This document shows positions 16,810 through 25,950 of a stretch of DNA of 64,000 nt, piece after piece. Numbering within the stretch: the first letter of the stretch is position 1; each line of letters opens with the position of its first letter. The DNA comes from Pseudomonas silesiensis (GTDB lineage: Bacteria; Pseudomonadota; Gammaproteobacteria; Pseudomonadales; Pseudomonadaceae), in the NCBI RefSeq assembly GCF_001661075.1, contig NZ_CP014870.1, positions 744,001-808,000 on the forward strand, given 5' to 3'. The notes under the pieces are model-generated. The model had not been told where the DNA came from and did not search any database. It saw nothing but the letters and a program-made list of their open reading frames with translations. Both the position numbers and the translations under genes were made by a program.

Positions 16810-18177
16810 ATGCGCAAGATCGACGTACATGAGGTTATCGACAACGCACGATTCAACCGTTTTCACTGGATGGTGCTGTTCTGGTGTGCCCTGATCATCA
16901 TCTTCGATGGTTACGATCTGGTGATCTACGGCGTCGTGCTGCCGATGCTGATGAAAGAGTGGGGGCTCAGTCCCTTGCAAGCGGGCGCGCTGGGCAGTTA
17001 TGCACTGTTCGGCATGATGTTCGGCGCGCTGTTCTTCGGGCCGCTGTCAGACAGGATTGGCCGCAAGAAAGCCATCACGATCTGCGTGATGCTCTTCAGC
17101 GGTTTTACCGTGCTCAATGGATTTGCCCGCAACCCCACCGAGTTTGGTCTGTGCCGGTTCATTGCCGGCCTGGGGATTGGTGGGGTAATGCCCAACGTCG
17201 TGGCGCTGATGAACGAGTACGCGCCGAAGAAAATCCGCAGCACGCTGGTGGCGATCATGTTCAGCGGCTATTCGGTGGGCGGCATGTTATCGGCGGGGCT
17301 CGGCATCGTGCTGATCCCCAGTTTTGGCTGGCAATCGGTGTTCTACGTGGCGGTGCTGCCGTTGCTGTTGTTGCCGCTGATCATGTACTTCCTGCCCGAG
17401 TCGGTGGGTTTCATGCTGCGCCAGGGGCGCAATGACGAGGCGCGCACCATCCTGCAGCGGATCGATCCGGCTTACGTCGCGCAAACCGGCGATCAACTGC
17501 ACATGAGCGATGCCAAGGGTACTGGCACTCCGGTGCTGCAACTGTTCCGCGAAGGCCGGGCGCTGCGTACGCTGATGCTGTGGCTGGCGTTTTTCTGCTG
17601 CCTGCTGATGGTCTACGCCTTGAGTTCCTGGCTGCCGAAACTGATGGCCAACGCCGGTTACAGCCTGGGCTCGAGCCTGTCGTTCCTGCTGGTGCTCAAC
17701 TTCGGTGCCATTTTCGGTGCGGTCGGCGGCGGTGTGCTGGGGGATAAACTCAATCTGCCGCGAGTGTTGGCGGTGTTCTTCGCCGGTGCCGCCGTTTCGA
17801 TCACCTTGCTGGGGTTCAACAGCCCGATGCCGGTGTTGTACCTGCTGATCGCCATTGCCGGCGCGACCACCATCGGCTCGCAGATTCTGTTGTACGCCTG
17901 CGCCGCGCAGTTCTACTCCATGACCATTCGCTCCACCGGCCTGGGCTGGGCGTCGGGCATCGGACGCAACGGCGCCATCGTCGGGCCTTTGCTGGGCGGT
18001 GCCTTGCTCGGGATCAACCTGCCGTTGCAGCTGAATTTCATGGCCTTTGCCTTGCCCGGTGCAGTGGCCGCGATAGCCATGACCGTGTTCGCCATCAGCA
18101 GCCGGCGCAGTGCCCGGCAACAGCTGCCTGCCTCCCAGCAAAAAGCGCCTGACGGGGCTGTCGGCGAGGTTTCATGA
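16810..18177 (+). CDS. benK: Aromatic acid:H+ symporter, MFS (benzoate transporter BenK type)
   Basis: This 455-residue transporter has 12 membrane segments. The AAHS-family markers are the first-helix motif FDGYDLVIYGVVLPMLM with its key Asp, and the loop 2-3 motif GPLSDRIGRKKA. It imports benzoate or a related aromatic acid with protons across the inner membrane. Start ATG 16810 follows a weak AAGAG site; the frame is open up to 16579 but that part is intergenic. benE and benF follow, and the benE start overlaps this stop (ATGA), so they form a transport operon. The benzoate substrate is inferred from all three neighbours. Confidence 0.85.
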   Translation: MRKIDVHEVIDNARFNRFHWMVLFWCALIIIFDGYDLVIYGVVLPMLMKEWGLSPLQAGALGSYALFGMMFGALFFGPLSDRIGRKKAITICVMLFSGFTVLNGFARNPTEFGLCRFIAGLGIGGVMPNVVALMNEYAPKKIRSTLVAIMFSGYSVGGMLSAGLGIVLIPSFGWQSVFYVAVLPLLLLPLIMYFLPESVGFMLRQGRNDEARTILQRIDPAYVAQTGDQLHMSDAKGTGTPVLQLFREGRALRTLMLWLAFFCCLLMVYALSSWLPKLMANAGYSLGSSLSFLLVLNFGAIFGAVGGGVLGDKLNLPRVLAVFFAGAAVSITLLGFNSPMPVLYLLIAIAGATTIGSQILLYACAAQFYSMTIRSTGLGWASGIGRNGAIVGPLLGGALLGINLPLQLNFMAFALPGAVAAIAMTVFAISSRRSARQQLPASQQKAPDGAVGEVS

Positions 18178-19394
18178 AAGCGTTCATCCAGGACTTTTCC
18201 CTGTCGGCGGCAGTCGCCGGATTTATCGCCACGGTGATTTCCTACGCAGGCCCGCTGGTGATCATCTTCCAGGCGGCCGAGACCGCGCACCTCTCGCGAG
18301 AAGTGTTGTCGTCCTGGGTCTGGGCGATTTCCATCGGCAGCGCCGTGCTCGGAATAGGCCTGAGCCTGCGTTACCGGGTACCGGTGATCATCGCGTGGTC
18401 GGCGCCGGGTTCGGCGTTGCTGGTGGCGCTGTTGCCCGGGATCTCGATGCCGGAGGCGGTGGGGGCTTACCTGGTCAGCAGCCTGATTATTTTTCTGGTC
18501 GGGGTGTCCGGGGCGTTTGACCGGATCATCGGCAAGCTGCCGGCGGCGATCGCGGCAGCGATGCTGGCCGGGATTCTGTTCAGCTTCGGCACCGGGTTGT
18601 TCGTCTCTTTGCAGGGCAAGCCGTTGCTGGTGCTGGCGATGTTTGCCACCTACCTGGTCTGCAAGCGGGTGATGCCGCGCTATGCGGTGCTGATGGTGTT
18701 GCTGGTGGGGTGTTCGCTGGCCTTTGTTGGCGGTGATCTGCGCCTTGACGCGCTGGTGATCGGTTTTGCCACGCCGGTGTGGATCACCCCGACGTTCAGC
18801 CTGAGCGCGACCCTGAACATTGCCTTGCCGCTGGTGATGGTGGCGCTGACCGGCCAGTTTGTTCCCGGCATGGCGGTGCTGCGAGCCAGCGGCTACTCGA
18901 CGCCGGCCGGCCCGATCATCGCCAGCAGCGCGTTGGGCTCGGCGCTGTTGGCCCCGTTCGGGTGTCACGGGCTGAATCTGGCGGCGATCACCGCGGCCAT
19001 ATGCACCGGCCGCGAGGCCCATGAAAACCCCGGCAAGCGCTATGTGGCCGGGGTCGTGGGTGGCCTGTTTTACCTGGTGTTGGGGATCTTCGGTGCCACC
19101 CTGGTTTCACTGTTTTCGGCATTCCCTAGAGAACTGATCGCGGCCCTGGCCGGGCTGGCGCTGTTCGCCGCCATTGCCGGAGCGTTGGCCGGCGCCATGG
19201 CGGTGCCCAAGGATCGCGAAGCGGCACTGGTGACCTTTCTCACCACGGCGTCGGGTATGTCGTTGTTGGGGTTGTCCGCTGCATTTTGGGGGCTGATTTT
19301 CGGCATGGTCACCCACGTGCTGTTAAACGCCCGTCGTCCTGTTCCTCGCAGCGAAGCCGCTGCGGCTGAAGCACTTCAACCTGTCGATCAATAA
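18174..19394 (+). CDS. benE: Benzoate/H+ symporter BenE family
   Basis: This 406-residue polytopic protein has about 12 hydrophobic segments. It matches the BenE family with markers such as [17 protein letters not shown] near residue 75 and [16 protein letters not shown] near 265. It is a second inner-membrane importer for benzoate-like acids. It overlaps benK by four bases and is followed by the porin gene after 17 bases. The start is ATG 18174. Confidence 0.88.
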   Translation: MKAFIQDFSLSAAVAGFIATVISYAGPLVIIFQAAETAHLSREVLSSWVWAISIGSAVLGIGLSLRYRVPVIIAWSAPGSALLVALLPGISMPEAVGAYLVSSLIIFLVGVSGAFDRIIGKLPAAIAAAMLAGILFSFGTGLFVSLQGKPLLVLAMFATYLVCKRVMPRYAVLMVLLVGCSLAFVGGDLRLDALVIGFATPVWITPTFSLSATLNIALPLVMVALTGQFVPGMAVLRASGYSTPAGPIIASSALGSALLAPFGCHGLNLAAITAAICTGREAHENPGKRYVAGVVGGLFYLVLGIFGATLVSLFSAFPRELIAALAGLALFAAIAGALAGAMAVPKDREAALVTFLTTASGMSLLGLSAAFWGLIFGMVTHVLLNARRPVPRSEAAAAEALQPVDQ

Positions 19395-19411
19395 AAACAA
19401 GAGAAAAAACG

Positions 19412-20680
19412 ATGAAACAGATTCTCCCAACAACCGGTTCCGTGTTGTCCATGGCTGTTGTCTCGAGTTTGTCCGCCGGTGCAATGGCCGCCGAAGGTGG
19501 CTTCATCGAAGACACCACGGCGACCTTGCAAGCGCGCAATTACTATTTCAGCCGGGACTTTTCCGACATCGTCGGCGCCAACCGGCAATCGAAGGCCGAA
19601 GAGTGGGCGCAGGGCTTCATCCTCAACGTCAAGTCCGGTTACACCCAAGGCCCGGTCGGTTTTGGTGTGGATGTCATCGGCCTGCTCGGCCTCAAACTCG
19701 ACAGCAGCCCGGACCGGGTCAATACCGGTTTGCTGCCGGTGCAGGATGACGGGCGCGCGGCCAATGATTACAGCCGGCTCGAAGGCGCGTTGAAGGTGCG
19801 CTACTCCAAGACCGAGCTGAAGGTGGGTGAATTGCAACCCAACGTGCCGGTACTGGTCTTCAGCGATATCCGTCTGCTGCCGCCCAGCTATCAGGGCGCA
19901 AGCATCAGCTCGAACGAGATCAATGGCTTGACCTTGCAAGGTGGCCACTTGAAGTCCACCAGCCTGCGCAACGAGGCCGGCGACGAAAAGATGCAAGCCA
20001 TGCTCGGTCACGTACCACAGCGTCAGGTCAGCAGTGACGGCTTCAACTTTGCCGGCGCCGATTACGCCTTCAATGAAAAACGCACCTCGGTCAGCGCCTG
20101 GGTCGGGCAACTGGAAGATATCTACAACCAGCGCTTTCTCGGCCTCAAGCACAGCCAGCCGCTGGGTAACTGGACCCTGGGCGCCAACCTCGGTTATTAC
20201 GATTCTCGCGAAGATGGCAAAAAGCTGCTGGGCAATATCGACAACCAGGCGTTCTTCTCCCTGCTGTCGGCCAAACGCGGCGGCCACACGTTTTATCTGG
20301 GTTACCAGGGCATGTTCGGCGACAGCGCCTTCCCGCGGGTCTTTGCCAATATCAGTCCGCTGGGCAACGAAGTGCCGACCTACGAGTTCGCCTACACCGA
20401 TGAGCGCTCCTGGCAGGCGCGTTACGACTACGATTTCGCGGCCCTTGGCGTGCCGGGGCTGACCAGTACTGTGCGCTACATCACCGGCAGCAATGTCGAT
20501 ACCGGCCTGGGTTTTGAAGGCAAGGATCGCGAACGTGATCTGGATCTCGGCTATGTGCTGCAGAGCGGCAGCCTCAAGGGCCTGGGTATTCGCGTACGCA
20601 ATGTGATGGCGCGTTCCAACTACCGCAGTGACATCGATGAGAACCGTTTGATCCTCAGCTATACGTGGACGCTGCTATGA
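19412..20680 (+). CDS. benF: OprD-family outer membrane porin (BenF-like)
   Basis: This 422-residue OprD-type 18-stranded barrel has a signal peptide ([19 protein letters not shown]). The family opening [20 protein letters not shown] and a terminal aromatic strand ([12 protein letters not shown]) are present. It lies in one operon with benK and benE, so it is most likely the benzoate channel of the outer membrane. The benABCD catabolic genes are not in the window. Other OprD members import vanillate or phenylacetate, so the substrate is inferred. Confidence 0.87.
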   Translation: MKQILPTTGSVLSMAVVSSLSAGAMAAEGGFIEDTTATLQARNYYFSRDFSDIVGANRQSKAEEWAQGFILNVKSGYTQGPVGFGVDVIGLLGLKLDSSPDRVNTGLLPVQDDGRAANDYSRLEGALKVRYSKTELKVGELQPNVPVLVFSDIRLLPPSYQGASISSNEINGLTLQGGHLKSTSLRNEAGDEKMQAMLGHVPQRQVSSDGFNFAGADYAFNEKRTSVSAWVGQLEDIYNQRFLGLKHSQPLGNWTLGANLGYYDSREDGKKLLGNIDNQAFFSLLSAKRGGHTFYLGYQGMFGDSAFPRVFANISPLGNEVPTYEFAYTDERSWQARYDYDFAALGVPGLTSTVRYITGSNVDTGLGFEGKDRERDLDLGYVLQSGSLKGLGIRVRNVMARSNYRSDIDENRLILSYTWTLL

Positions 20681-20688
20681 AGCTGCGA

Positions 20689-20931
20689 TCACAGATTGCT
20701 CATGCAATTACCCATCACTTGATACGTCACGCTATGGGTCTGGCCTTGATGATCGATGTAGACCATGGTCGCCGGCACAACGTCGCATGAGGTTGCGGTG
20801 TCGGTCACTGAAACCACTTGGGCGATGTCCAGCGGCTGCGCCGGGTTGTACGGGGTGGCAGCTGGCTCGTTGCCAGCGGCCATGGCCGAGGTGGCGACAA
20901 GGGTCAGAAACAGGCTGATCAGGGTTTTCAT
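20689..20931 (-). CDS. Small secreted protein, DUF2790 family
   Basis: This 80-residue protein has a clear signal peptide (MKTLISLFLTLVATSAMA-AG). The ~60-residue body contains two cysteines (TATSCDVVPA and MGNCMSNL) that could form a disulfide. It matches DUF2790, a family abundant in Pseudomonas and of unknown periplasmic function. It converges on the benF stop with an 8-base gap. A GGAG-type ribosome site precedes the ATG at 20931. Confidence 0.8.
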   Translation of the reverse strand: MKTLISLFLTLVATSAMAAGNEPAATPYNPAQPLDIAQVVSVTDTATSCDVVPATMVYIDHQGQTHSVTYQVMGNCMSNL

Positions 20932-21052
20932 TTTTCCGTGCTCCGTGTTGATTCCGATACCGCAATTCTAGTCTTTGCCCTTGGCTGATAAAGAGGCTAG
21001 GGTCTGATTCAGCTTTACAAGAAACGTAACAATCCTTGCCCCTGGAGGGCCC

Positions 21053-21985
21053 ATGGACCTGCTGAACAACATGCGGGTGTTCGTCCGCGTGGTGGACTGC
21101 GCAAGTTTTACCGCTGCCGCCGATGCGCTGGACCTGTCGACTGCGCAAGTGTCGCGACTGGTGGCGGATCTGGAGCAGCATGTTCAGGCTCGCTTGCTGC
21201 AACGCACTACGCGGCGGTTGAGCCTGACCGAGGCCGGTGAGCGCTTCCTGTTGCGCAGTCGACAAATACTCGAAGAAATGGAGGAGGCAACGGCAGAAGC
21301 CCGCGGTGCGCACCTCAAGCCGAGTGGGCGCCTGCGGGTGCACAGCATGAATGGCCTGGGCGTGCTGATCACGCCATTGATCGCCCGCTACAGCGAGCTT
21401 TATCCCGATGTAGTGTTCGAGTTGACCCTGTCGCAGCGCAATCCCGATCCGCTGGAGGAAGGGCACGATGTGGTGATTTCGATCGCCCACGAACTGGCCG
21501 ATTCGCAATTGGTCGCCCAGTCCATCGGACAGATCTACAGCGTGCTCTGCGCCTCCCCGGCGTACCTGCAGCGGCGTGGTGTACCGCACACGCCGCTGGC
21601 GCTGAACGAGCATCAGTGCCTGCGCATGGTGGACCCCTTGTACAGCGATGAATGGGTATTCCAGGACGAGCATGGCGAACAGGCGCTCAGCCCGGCGAAA
21701 ACCTTTCAGTGCAACGTCGCCGAATCGATGGTCAAGGCGTCGGAGGCCGGGATGGGGGTCAGCCTGATTCCGTTCTATACCGCGACTCGCCCCTTGAGCG
21801 ATGGCACTTTGTTGCGCTTGCTGCCGGCCTGGCGCCCCCGCCAGCGCACGGTGTATGCGCTGTACCCGTCACGGCGCTTTCTCGATGCCAAGGTCCGGAC
21901 CTGGGTGGACTTCCTCAAGGCCGAATTACCCAGGCTGTTCGCCGAGCACGAGGCGGTGATGGACGATCCACGGCATTGGGCCTGA
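21053..21985 (+). CDS. LysR-family transcriptional regulator
   Basis: This 310-residue regulator has an N-terminal winged helix-turn-helix (FTAAADALDLSTAQVSRLVADLE, then RTTRRLSLTEAGERFL). A LysR substrate-binding domain follows (SGRLRVHSMNGLGVLITPLI...). The pattern 'GRLRV...PLIARYSELYPDVVFELTLSQR' is that of the large CrgA/AaeR-like subgroup. It begins ~120 bases after the divergent DUF2790 gene and may regulate it or the ben transport genes. The effector is unknown. Confidence 0.9.
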   Translation: MDLLNNMRVFVRVVDCASFTAAADALDLSTAQVSRLVADLEQHVQARLLQRTTRRLSLTEAGERFLLRSRQILEEMEEATAEARGAHLKPSGRLRVHSMNGLGVLITPLIARYSELYPDVVFELTLSQRNPDPLEEGHDVVISIAHELADSQLVAQSIGQIYSVLCASPAYLQRRGVPHTPLALNEHQCLRMVDPLYSDEWVFQDEHGEQALSPAKTFQCNVAESMVKASEAGMGVSLIPFYTATRPLSDGTLLRLLPAWRPRQRTVYALYPSRRFLDAKVRTWVDFLKAELPRLFAEHEAVMDDPRHWA

Positions 21986-22061
21986 CGTCGAAGCGCTGAC
22001 CCAGGGCGGTGTAGACTGAGGGTCTGTTCTCTTTCGGCAAGACAAGGGAGTGTGCCCTGCG

Positions 22062-22751
22062 ATGATCGGCGCCGAGTTACTGTCACCTGAATCCCTTGCG
22101 GTAGGGTGGTTGATCTATGCGCCGGTGCTGATCTGGGCTGTCGCGCGAGCGCCGTGGGTCGAGTTGTTCAGTGACAGCCGCCGCCAGCATTTGCTGTTCG
22201 GCACGGTGTTCGCGCTGTTCATGCTGTGGCTGGTGCGACGGGACTTCGATACCGGCGTCTCCTACCACTTCATCGGCATGACCGCCGTGACCCTGTTGCT
22301 CGACTGGCCGTTGGCGATTGTCGGCGGGTTGGTCGCGCAAGCGGGGCTGGTGCTGCTCGGGCGCCAGGATCTGGCGGCGATGGGGGTCAACGGTGCGTTG
22401 CTGATTCTGCTGCCGGTGCTGGTCACCGAGTGCTGTGCGATCCTGGTGGAGCGGGCGCAGCCGCGAAATCCCTTTGTGTATATCTTCGTTTCCGGTTTTT
22501 TTGCGGCGGCGCTCTCGGCGTTGCTGTGCCTGCTGCTGGCGCTGTGGTTGCTGTGGTTCGACGAACGTTTTGCCATGCCCTATTGGCTGGAAGACTTTGT
22601 CGGTTACCTATGGCTGATCATTTTTCCCGAAGCGTTTATCAACGGCATGGTGGTCAGCGCGCTGGTGGTGTTCTGTCCCGAGTGGCTGGAGACCTTCAAC
22701 CGCACGCGCTACCTTTCGGCGCCCTGGAATGACGACGATCCCAAATCTTGA
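22062..22751 (+). CDS. Polytopic membrane protein, CbiM-like/ECF-permease-related (COG3235)
   Basis: This 229-residue protein has about seven hydrophobic segments and matches the COG3235 group of predicted membrane proteins related to CbiM-type energy-coupling-factor permeases. The start is ATG 22062 because the AAGGGAG ribosome site is ten bases upstream; the GTG at 22050 lies too close. No ATPase or other ECF subunit is adjacent. Transport of a metal or cofactor is a family-level guess. Confidence 0.7.
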   Translation: MIGAELLSPESLAVGWLIYAPVLIWAVARAPWVELFSDSRRQHLLFGTVFALFMLWLVRRDFDTGVSYHFIGMTAVTLLLDWPLAIVGGLVAQAGLVLLGRQDLAAMGVNGALLILLPVLVTECCAILVERAQPRNPFVYIFVSGFFAAALSALLCLLLALWLLWFDERFAMPYWLEDFVGYLWLIIFPEAFINGMVVSALVVFCPEWLETFNRTRYLSAPWNDDDPKS

Positions 22752-22814
22752 TCCACATCAAATCCAAAAATCGTTGACGAATCCATGCTTCGGAAAACCT
22801 TCAGGAGCATCGAA

Positions 22815-23030
22815 ATGAGTGTCTACGAGTGGGCAAGGCAGGAGTTACGCCAGAGTGTAAATACGGCGCAAGAGGTGGGGTTTGATCCGGAGCTGAGCCT
22901 GCGCGCCTTGCTCAGTGCGGTGGTGCAGCAAAGCAAGGCGGTGCGCAGTGTCGAGGATCTGGCGGATGAGTTGCATTTTCTCGCCGAAAACCTCGATGAG
23001 GATCGCGATTACGGCTTCATACGTCCCTGA
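22815..23030 (+). CDS. Conserved hypothetical protein (71 residues)
   Basis: This is a small acidic, helical protein (SVYEWARQELRQSVNTAQEV...). The ATG at 22815 has an AGGAG site upstream. It has no signal or membrane segment. Pseudomonads carry similar short proteins here next to yacG, but I do not recognise a domain. Its stop lies nine bases from the convergent yacG stop. Confidence 0.7.
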   Translation: MSVYEWARQELRQSVNTAQEVGFDPELSLRALLSAVVQQSKAVRSVEDLADELHFLAENLDEDRDYGFIRP

Positions 23031-23039
23031 TGCCCCGGA

Positions 23040-23240
23040 TCAGTGACGCGGCTCGAAATCTTCGCTGAACATGTCGTCTTCGGCATCCGGGCTCACCGGA
23101 ATCTTGTGTTCTTCCGACGCCCAGGCGCCCAGGTCGATCAGTTTGCAACGGTCCGAGCAGAATGGCCGGAATTTGCTTTCGGGGCTCCACTCGACAGGGG
23201 CGCCGCAGGTTGGGCAATCGACGGTTGGGGTTTGGCTCAT
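23040..23240 (-). CDS. yacG: DNA gyrase inhibitor YacG (zinc-binding)
   Basis: This 66-residue protein has a zinc ribbon CPTCGAPV...FCSDRC (C-x2-C...C-x3-C). It is the YacG family, which binds the GyrB C-terminal region and inhibits supercoiling in E. coli. Its start overlaps the coaE stop by four bases. It is the last gene of the pilB-pilC-pilD-coaE-yacG operon. Confidence 0.92.
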   Translation of the reverse strand: MSQTPTVDCPTCGAPVEWSPESKFRPFCSDRCKLIDLGAWASEEHKIPVSPDAEDDMFSEDFEPRH

Positions 23241-23860
23241 GACTGGCCTCCACGCAATGTAAGGTAAAAGTGATGCAGGCGTTCGACCTCGCTGTGCAGC
23301 CAGGCGAGGTCGCGGTCATTGACCACCACATCGTCGGCATGGCTCAGGCGATCCTGGCGGCTGGACTGGGCCTTGAGGATCGCCTGGACCTGTTGTTCGC
23401 TGGTCTGGTCGCGCTGCAGGGTGCGTTCGATCTGTAGCTGTTCGGGCGCATCGATCACCAGCACCCGTTGGGTCATGGCGTACTGACCTGACTCGATCAG
23501 CAACGGCGAAACCAGAATCGCATAAGGCGATTGTGCCTTGGCCAGATGATCGGCGATTTCTTCGGCGATCAGCGGATGCAGCAGTGCTTCGAGCCAGCGG
23601 CGTTCTTCCGGCACTTCAAAGATCAGTTTGCGCAGCGCCGCGCGATCCAGCTGCCCGTCGGCTTGCAGCACGCCGGGACCGAAGTGTTCGGCGATCTTCG
23701 CCAGGGCCGGGCGCCCCGGTTCCACCACCCAACGCGCCGCATGGTCGGCGTCCACCAGGTGCACGCCCAGGTCAATGAAGTGCTGGGCAGCCGCGCTTTT
23801 GCCGCTGCCGATGCCGCCGGTCAGGCCGAGAATCCAGGGTTTTTCCACAAGGGTATTCAT
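23237..23860 (-). CDS. coaE: Dephospho-CoA kinase CoaE
   Basis: This 207-residue P-loop kinase has Walker [12 protein letters not shown] near residue 12. Family segments [14 protein letters not shown] and [13 protein letters not shown] follow, the latter with the lid region. It catalyses the last step of coenzyme A synthesis. The start is ATG 23860, overlapping the pilD stop in ATGA; the frame to 23881 is within pilD. The pilD-coaE-yacG order is conserved in gamma-proteobacteria. Confidence 0.95.
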   Translation of the reverse strand: MNTLVEKPWILGLTGGIGSGKSAAAQHFIDLGVHLVDADHAARWVVEPGRPALAKIAEHFGPGVLQADGQLDRAALRKLIFEVPEERRWLEALLHPLIAEEIADHLAKAQSPYAILVSPLLIESGQYAMTQRVLVIDAPEQLQIERTLQRDQTSEQQVQAILKAQSSRQDRLSHADDVVVNDRDLAWLHSEVERLHHFYLTLRGGQS

Positions 23861-24729
23861 TTCAAACCGACAAACTGCCAATAGAAGTCGGTTATTTGAC
23901 CACCCCAGAGCAAGGCAATCCAGCCGGCAATTGCCAGATAGGGGCCGAAAGGGATCGGTGTCGAGGTTTGCGCGTTGCGCATGCGCAGCCAGATCACGCC
24001 GATAACGGCGCCCACCAGGGATGACAACAGGAGGGTCAGTGGCAGGATCTGCCAGCCGCCCCAGGCGCCGAACATCGCCAACAGCTTGAAATCACCGTGG
24101 CCCATGCCGTCCTTGCCGGTGACCAGCTTGAACAGCCAGAACACCGACCACAGCGCCGTGTAGCCGGCTATCGCGCCCCACAATGCCTCCTGGAGCGGCG
24201 CGAACAGGCCGAAACTGTTGATGATCAATCCGAGCCACATCAGGGGGAGTACCAGCACATCCGGCAGCAGCTGGTGCTCTGCGTCGATCAGGCTCATGGC
24301 CAACAGGCCCCAGGTCAGGACGAGCACCATGCACGCCGGCCAACCGAACCCGAAGTGCCAGGCGATGAACGCCGACAGCAGCCCGCAAGCCAGTTCGGTC
24401 AACGGGTAGCGTTTGCTGATCGGCGTCTTGCAGCTTGAACATCGCCCTCGCAGAAATGCATAACTGAGCACTGGAATGTTTTCCCAGGCCCGAATCCGGT
24501 GGCTGCAGTGCGGGCATTGAGAGTGGGGCAGCAGCAGGTTGTAAGTCGGCAGGGGCGTGTCCTCAGGCAAGCCCAGGATGTCATGGGCCTGCAGTCGCCA
24601 CTCACGCTCGAGCATTTTTGGCAGGCGCCAGATCACCACATTGAGGAAGCTGCCGACCAGCAGGCCGACCACTGCGGCAATGACGACGAAGGCCAGCGGA
24701 AAGACAGTCAGAATATCGTTCAAGGGCAT
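23857..24729 (-). CDS. pilD: Prepilin peptidase / N-methyltransferase PilD
   Basis: This 290-residue polytopic aspartic protease has an N-terminal cytoplasmic zinc loop with two CxxC pairs (CPHCSHRI and CSSCKTPIS). The two catalytic Asp motifs are [12 protein letters not shown] and [11 protein letters not shown]. It cleaves and N-methylates prepilins such as PilA and PilE in this window, and type II secretion pseudopilins. Start ATG 24729 is one base beyond the pilC stop at 24731, and the longer frame to 24795 is within pilC. Confidence 0.95.
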   Translation of the reverse strand: MPLNDILTVFPLAFVVIAAVVGLLVGSFLNVVIWRLPKMLEREWRLQAHDILGLPEDTPLPTYNLLLPHSQCPHCSHRIRAWENIPVLSYAFLRGRCSSCKTPISKRYPLTELACGLLSAFIAWHFGFGWPACMVLVLTWGLLAMSLIDAEHQLLPDVLVLPLMWLGLIINSFGLFAPLQEALWGAIAGYTALWSVFWLFKLVTGKDGMGHGDFKLLAMFGAWGGWQILPLTLLLSSLVGAVIGVIWLRMRNAQTSTPIPFGPYLAIAGWIALLWGGQITDFYWQFVGLK

Positions 24730-24730
24730 G

Positions 24731-25948
24731 TCAGATCGCAGCGCCGAGTTGGAAGATGGGCAGGTACATCGCAACCACCAGGCCACCGACGACAACCCCC
24801 AGTACCACCATGATGAACGGTTCCATCAGGCTGGTGAGGTTATCGACCATGTTGTCCACTTCGTCCTCGTAGAAACTCGCGACCTTGTCGAGCATGTCGT
24901 CCAGCGCCCCGGACTCTTCGCCAATGGCCGTCATCTGGATCGCCATGTTCGGAAAGATGCCGGAGGAGCGCATGGAAAAATTCAGCTGCATGCCGGTCGC
25001 CACGTCCTGCCTGATGCGCAGCACGGCGCGCTTGAACACGATGTTGCCGGTGGCGCCCGCCACTGACTCCAGTGCCTCGACCAACGGCACGCCCGCGGCG
25101 AAGGTGGTCGACAGCGTACGGGCGTAACGGGCCACGGCGGACTTGTACATCAACGTGCCCACCAACGGCAGTTTCAGCAGCCAGGTATCCGTCCGGTCCC
25201 GAAAGGCTTGCGACGTCTTGAACGCGTGTCGCAGGCCGAAGAATGCCGCTATCAGCGCGCCGAGCAGCACCCACCACCATTCCTGCAAGAATTCCGAGAG
25301 GCCGATGACCATCACGGTGAAGGCTGGCAGTTCGGCGCCAAACCCCTTGAACACCGACTCGAACTGCGGCACCACCTTGACCAGCAGGATCCCGGTCACG
25401 ATGATCGCGACGAACACCACGGCGAGCGGGTAAGTCATGGCTTTCTTGATCTTTGCCTTGAGGCTTTCGCTCTTTTCCTTGTAGGTCGCTACTCGCTCCA
25501 ACAGGGTGTCCAGGGCGCCGGCCTGTTCGCCGGCATCGACCAGGTTGCAGTAGAGCTCATCGAAATATTGGGGTTTTTTGCGCAGCGCCGCGGCAAAGCT
25601 GTTGCCCGCCGCGACTTCCTGTTTCACCTCGTCCACCAGCTTGCGCATGGCCGGGTTATCGAAGCCTTCGCCGATGATGTCGAACGATTGCAACAGCGGC
25701 ACACCGGCTTTCATCATGGTCGCCATCTGCCGGGTGAACAGGGCAATGTCATGGGCCTTGATGCGCTTGCCCAGGTTGAAAATCGAGGCGGATTTCTTGC
25801 GCACCTTGCCGGGATTGATCCCTTGTTTACGCAATTGCGCCTTGATCAGCGCCGGGTTCTGACCGCTGAGTTCGCCGGTCATTTTCGTGCCTTTCCGGTC
25901 CGTACCTTCCCAGGCATACACGCTGATTTTTGCTGCCTTGACCGCCAT
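24731..25948 (-). CDS. pilC: Type IV pilus inner membrane platform protein PilC
   Basis: This 405-residue protein has two GspF domains, each with a cytoplasmic helical part and membrane segments (VVFVAIIVTGILLVKVVPQF and the C-terminal MVVLGVVVGGLVVAMYLPIF). It couples the PilB/PilT motors to pilin insertion or extraction. The N-terminus starts MAVKAAKISVYAWEGTDRKG. It lies two bases after the pilB stop. Confidence 0.95.
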   Translation of the reverse strand: MAVKAAKISVYAWEGTDRKGTKMTGELSGQNPALIKAQLRKQGINPGKVRKKSASIFNLGKRIKAHDIALFTRQMATMMKAGVPLLQSFDIIGEGFDNPAMRKLVDEVKQEVAAGNSFAAALRKKPQYFDELYCNLVDAGEQAGALDTLLERVATYKEKSESLKAKIKKAMTYPLAVVFVAIIVTGILLVKVVPQFESVFKGFGAELPAFTVMVIGLSEFLQEWWWVLLGALIAAFFGLRHAFKTSQAFRDRTDTWLLKLPLVGTLMYKSAVARYARTLSTTFAAGVPLVEALESVAGATGNIVFKRAVLRIRQDVATGMQLNFSMRSSGIFPNMAIQMTAIGEESGALDDMLDKVASFYEDEVDNMVDNLTSLMEPFIMVVLGVVVGGLVVAMYLPIFQLGAAI

Positions 25949-25950
25949 GT

